NCBI GenBank assembly: GCA_900770215.1
Contig: CAAGJW010000084.1
Span: forward strand, 1 to 61,763
Source of the DNA: Bacteroidales bacterium
GTDB taxonomy: Bacteria; Bacteroidota; Bacteroidia; Bacteroidales; Muribaculaceae
DNA: 61,763 nt
Reading direction: 5' to 3'
Shown: in pieces, positions 58,890 through 61,763 of the stretch
How positions within the stretch are numbered: the stretch's first letter is position 1
How the letters are laid out: each line of letters begins with the position of its first letter
Program-made: the position numbers and the translations under genes
The notes under the pieces: model-generated
Databases searched by the model: none
What the model was told of the DNA's origin: nothing
The model's input: the letters and a program-made list of their open reading frames with translations, nothing else

Positions 58890-60035
58890 TTATTTCATCA
58901 TCTTGGCCGTGGTGCGCGAGCCGTCGGTATAGGTGGTGACCACCAGGTTGAAGCCGTCGTGGGGATCGGCGCTCTCAGCGCCCTGCAGGTCGTAGTAGCG
59001 CGTGCTGGCCACCGTCTTGGCGGCCGATACTGCATCGACAGCCGTGGGGATGCCTGCCGAGAGCAAGCGCAGGGGGTAGACGGCCACGTTGGTGTAGCCG
59101 TCGGGCAACACGCCGTTGTCGCCAATGTCGAAGCCGGTCCTGCTGGGTGCGTAGTTGAAGTCGCCGTCAAAGCCCGGGTCGATGTTGAGCGACACCTTGC
59201 TGCCGTTGCTGAACTCCACGATCACGGCCACCTCATAGGCCCAGCGCACGTTGAACACGTCGTTGGGGTCGGTCACGGTGAGTGTGGTGCCATCCCAGGT
59301 GTTACCCTCCCACAGGTGCATGTCGACAGCCACGCTGCCTGCCAGGTTGTGCCCGTTCTGCCAGGCACCCCCCACGAGCTGCGTGCGTGCCGGCACGTGG
59401 AACTTGCCGTCGGTGCCCCACACGGCATATCGCAACTTGGCATACTCCAGGTTTTTGGGCTTGACCAGAAACCAAGTGTCCTGCTTCACAAAGTTGGCCG
59501 GGCAATAGGCGTTGCACACCGTGGTGTAGTCGGTCACCGCTTCGCCCACCACGGGATAGCCCTTGCTGTCGTATTGCTTCAGGTAGGCGTCGACATCAAT
59601 ATAGAGCCCCACCGGGCCCGTGGGCGTGCTCGCCATGTTGACACGGCCGCTCACGTTGCTCACCTTGTGCCCCACACACGGGGTGGCGTCGTAGCCACTG
59701 GGAAACACGATTTTCACCCAGTTGCTCTGGTCCATCTCGGTGGTGCCCTGCGTGGCGTCGTAGGCATCGTAGAGGTGATGGTTGGCAATCTGGTCATCGG
59801 TGGGCACCGACTTATTGAGGTAGCGATTGTCGTCCTTAGCCCAAAGCACATTTTTGAACAGCGGCGACACATATACGCCCGTGAGCGCATCGCTCACCGT
59901 GTAATACTCGCCAGCCGTACCCGTCTGGATGATGCTCCTGAGCGACATCGACGGCACATCGCCCGCACCAGCAGCGGTGCTCCACGACGTGGCAAGCAGG
60001 GCCAGGGAAAATAGTGTAGTATAAAGTTTCTTCAT
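58890..60035 (-). CDS. Secreted protein with S8-peptidase-like accessory module and shared tail
   Basis: A 381-residue exported protein: signal peptide MKKLYTTLFSLALLATSWSTAAGA, then a module (about 35-340) closely matching residues 700-960 of the S8 peptidase at 10083-13136. Shared features include DQSNWV, GHKVSNVSG / GKKLTGVTG, PANFVKQDTWFLVKPK / AANFGG...YFFVTPKP, and a tail (YYDLQGAES ... GFNLVVTTYTDGSRTTAK). No catalytic motif is visible, so it is probably a binding or accessory protein. The ATG at 60035 follows an A-rich leader. Confidence 0.82.
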   Translation of the reverse strand: MKKLYTTLFSLALLATSWSTAAGAGDVPSMSLRSIIQTGTAGEYYTVSDALTGVYVSPLFKNVLWAKDDNRYLNKSVPTDDQIANHHLYDAYDATQGTTEMDQSNWVKIVFPSGYDATPCVGHKVSNVSGRVNMASTPTGPVGLYIDVDAYLKQYDSKGYPVVGEAVTDYTTVCNAYCPANFVKQDTWFLVKPKNLEYAKLRYAVWGTDGKFHVPARTQLVGGAWQNGHNLAGSVAVDMHLWEGNTWDGTTLTVTDPNDVFNVRWAYEVAVIVEFSNGSKVSLNIDPGFDGDFNYAPSRTGFDIGDNGVLPDGYTNVAVYPLRLLSAGIPTAVDAVSAAKTVASTRYYDLQGAESADPHDGFNLVVTTYTDGSRTTAKMMK

Positions 60036-60060
60036 TTTCACTTTTTTAAAAAGCAAAACA

Positions 60061-60086
60061 AGGAGACAGGGCCTAGCCTGTCTCCT
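60061..60086 (-). terminator. Terminator-like hairpin upstream of the 58890 gene
   Basis: A minus-strand stem AGGAGACAGG/CCTGTCTCCT followed by TTGTTTTGC. It lies after the partial gene at 60105 and before the next gene, so it may only partly separate the two. Confidence 0.6.
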
Positions 60087-60104
60087 GTAAATTTCACACA
60101 GTTA

Positions 60105-61763
60105 TTATTTCACAGTGTTGTTCTCGAGCGTGAGATGGAAGGCATCGAACTTGGTGTCGCTCTCAATGACGTGGGGCACGCGGGCTACTTTCGACGTACT
60201 GCCCTCGGCGCAATTGATGAAGGCCGAGTTCTTGATGGTCACAACCACATCGCTTGCGAGATTGCCCAGCACCACACCGGGCTTCTTGGCCACATCCTTG
60301 AAGGTGCAGCCGTCGACGATCACGGTACCCACCTTGGTGCCATATTGCTCGTGCACCTTGAGCGCGCGGTAGCCGGTGAAGGTGCAGCCCTTGAACGTGG
60401 CGTTGCCATTGCTCACCCAGGGGTTGTACTCATCGCTCTGCGTTGTGCGCTTGGCATTGCCGTCGGCAATAAAGTTGCAGTTGATGAAGGTGGCGTTGGT
60501 GCCGGTCAGCATCACACCGTCGGTGATGTCGCAATCCAGGAATTTCATGTTGCCGCCCAGCTCCAGGTAGGCAAACTCCCAGGCGTCGTTGCCGTTCTCA
60601 GCTTCATAGCGCGTATCATCGTAGAGGGCGATGTTCTTGAAGGTCATGGCCACGCCGTTGGGCTCGATGCCCCACACGCCGCTGCCGGTGATGGTGACCT
60701 TGTTTTTATTCTCGCCTATCACGATGACGCTCTGGGTAGCGATGGTCTTGCCCGAGCGCTTGTCGCCGAACATCGAGCCATATTCGGCATGGTTCCAGGT
60801 GGCCTCGGTGTTGCCTTTTATCATGATCACGGCCTTCTCGGGCTGGTCGGTGTTGATCTTGTCGATCACTTGCTGCAACGACGTGTTGGCGTCAACATAG
60901 TAGTAGGTACCGTCGTAGTAGTCGGGGTTGTCAAATACTGGGTCGATGACCACATTGAAGTTCACCTTGTCGGTCAAGAGGTTGCCCAGTATGTTGGTGC
61001 GGTGGTTGGACTGCACAGGCACGTTGGGCACGCTCATCTCGTTCACCTTGGTCTCGCCGGCATACACTGCCAGTGTGGTGGTGACGAGGCCATTCTCGGT
61101 CGCAATCTGGGTGTCGGCCATGCGCACCTGTCCAGGCACGAGCAGGTAGTTCATGGCCAGCCACTTGTAGTTGGTGCCGTCGACGGTCAGCTCCTTGCTC
61201 TCGCTCGGCATGTCGGCCAGGGCATAGGTCACTGCCACATCGCCCGAGGCGATGCCGGTGGTGAGGTCGAGCACGTTGGCTGCGTTCTTCACTGTCACCA
61301 GGGTCTTGGTCACCTCGGTGCCGGCAGTCTTGGCAGCCTCATAGTCGTCGAGGTTGTCGCCGTAGTTGAGCTGGGCAAACGGGCGGTAGATGGTCACCGT
61401 CTCATCGCTGGCCGACGTGCCCACGGTCACATCCTTCTGCACGCCGTAGAAGGCATCGTCGTTGTCGACATTGGAGGCGGCCTGCGTGTAGTCGATGCTC
61501 ACCGTCTTGCCGTCGGCGCTCAGGGTGTAGCACTTGGCGCCGGGCGACTGAGCCCAGAACGAGAAGTCATATTTCACGCCCTTCACCAGCTTGAAGGTCA
61601 CGGTGGCCTTCAGACCGCTGAAGGTGGCAGTCTGCTGCTGCACTTTCACCCCGTCTTTGTAGGCAAAGGCGGTGAGGTTGACGGCCTTGGTGCCGTCGGA
61701 GATGGCACGCGAGTCGTTGCCATTCTGCAGGTTAACGGTGAAGGTCACGGTGTCGTCGCCTTG
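60105..61763 (-). CDS. Fimbrillin-like (DUF6562) protein with beta-helix C-terminus, partial at the window edge
   Basis: At least 552 residues; the 5' end lies beyond the right edge, so the signal peptide is not seen. The N-terminal part (VTFTVNLQNGND, VNLTAFAYKDG, VTIYRPFAQLNYG, YKWLAMNYLLVPG) has the paired-domain pattern of DUF6562/fimbrillin-like surface proteins. The C-terminal 250 residues resemble a right-handed beta-helix (DVVVTIKNSAFINCAEG, KFLDCDITDGVML, ATFKGCTFTGYRALKV). The shared tail is absent; it ends FHLTLENNTVK. Confidence 0.78.
   Translation of the reverse strand, partial: QGDDTVTFTVNLQNGNDSRAISDGTKAVNLTAFAYKDGVKVQQQTATFSGLKATVTFKLVKGVKYDFSFWAQSPGAKCYTLSADGKTVSIDYTQAASNVDNDDAFYGVQKDVTVGTSASDETVTIYRPFAQLNYGDNLDDYEAAKTAGTEVTKTLVTVKNAANVLDLTTGIASGDVAVTYALADMPSESKELTVDGTNYKWLAMNYLLVPGQVRMADTQIATENGLVTTTLAVYAGETKVNEMSVPNVPVQSNHRTNILGNLLTDKVNFNVVIDPVFDNPDYYDGTYYYVDANTSLQQVIDKINTDQPEKAVIMIKGNTEATWNHAEYGSMFGDKRSGKTIATQSVIVIGENKNKVTITGSGVWGIEPNGVAMTFKNIALYDDTRYEAENGNDAWEFAYLELGGNMKFLDCDITDGVMLTGTNATFINCNFIADGNAKRTTQSDEYNPWVSNGNATFKGCTFTGYRALKVHEQYGTKVGTVIVDGCTFKDVAKKPGVVLGNLASDVVVTIKNSAFINCAEGSTSKVARVPHVIESDTKFDAFHLTLENNTVK

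Overview
The window looks like a chromosomal segment of a Bacteroidales bacterium (Bacteroidota), with the Muribaculaceae/Prevotella side of the order most likely. Four things point there. Nearly every transcription unit is preceded by the Bacteroidota -7 box TAnnTTTG, often with a TTG about 20 bp further upstream. Shine-Dalgarno sequences are weak and leaders are A-rich. Many genes belong to Bacteroidota-restricted families (DUF6242, DUF6089, DUF3843, DUF6452/DUF6048, DUF4199). Coding sequence is GC-rich while intergenic sequence is AT-rich. The family and taxon calls are from memory and motif reading; no search was run.

Layout. 1-2.7 kb is a mobile-element-rich edge: the 5' end of a group IIC-like intron behind the terminator of a tRNA-Thr, an IS30-family insertion sequence, purN and tRNA-His. 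2.7-9.9 kb holds nagA, a phage-structural-like gene standing alone, tRNA-Val, an rluB with a very long repetitive tail, and asnS. 10-20.3 kb holds a large secreted S8 peptidase, metY, a minus-strand block (pyrE with an SRPBCC gene, recX, comF, prmC), and an apparently intact orphan terminase large subunit gene. 20.8-31.4 kb is an outer-membrane assembly block: a DUF6242 lipoprotein, DUF6089, uppS, bamA, three OmpH/Skp-like chaperones, a small periplasmic protein, DUF3843 and SIMPL proteins. 31.5-39.8 kb (minus) holds an M16 peptidase, secA and a DUF4105 gene overlapped by a small Cys/His-rich protein. 39.8-41.3 kb has no convincing protein gene but contains a well-formed small-RNA candidate and two related terminator hairpins. 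41.4-51 kb holds a DUF2975-HTH-outer-membrane-barrel operon, a glycosyltransferase operon, small secreted proteins and nhaD. 51.2-61.8 kb (minus) encodes four surface-type proteins, including a 2043-residue GLUG-repeat protein.

How it fits together. Much of the window serves the cell envelope. SecA exports precursors, OmpH/Skp-like chaperones and BamA assemble outer-membrane proteins, UppS makes the lipid carrier for wall and surface glycans, and several genes encode secreted or surface proteins. Four of those (the S8 peptidase and three of the four 51-60 kb proteins) share a C-terminal tail of about 40 residues that resembles a sorting signal. The S8 peptidase also shares a second module with one of them.

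Most unusual points: the shared tail and module; two phage-type genes (terminase; tail/stabilisation-like protein) embedded singly among housekeeping genes; a roughly 100-nt small-RNA candidate near 40.0 kb; and a group IIC-like intron placed exactly behind a tRNA terminator.
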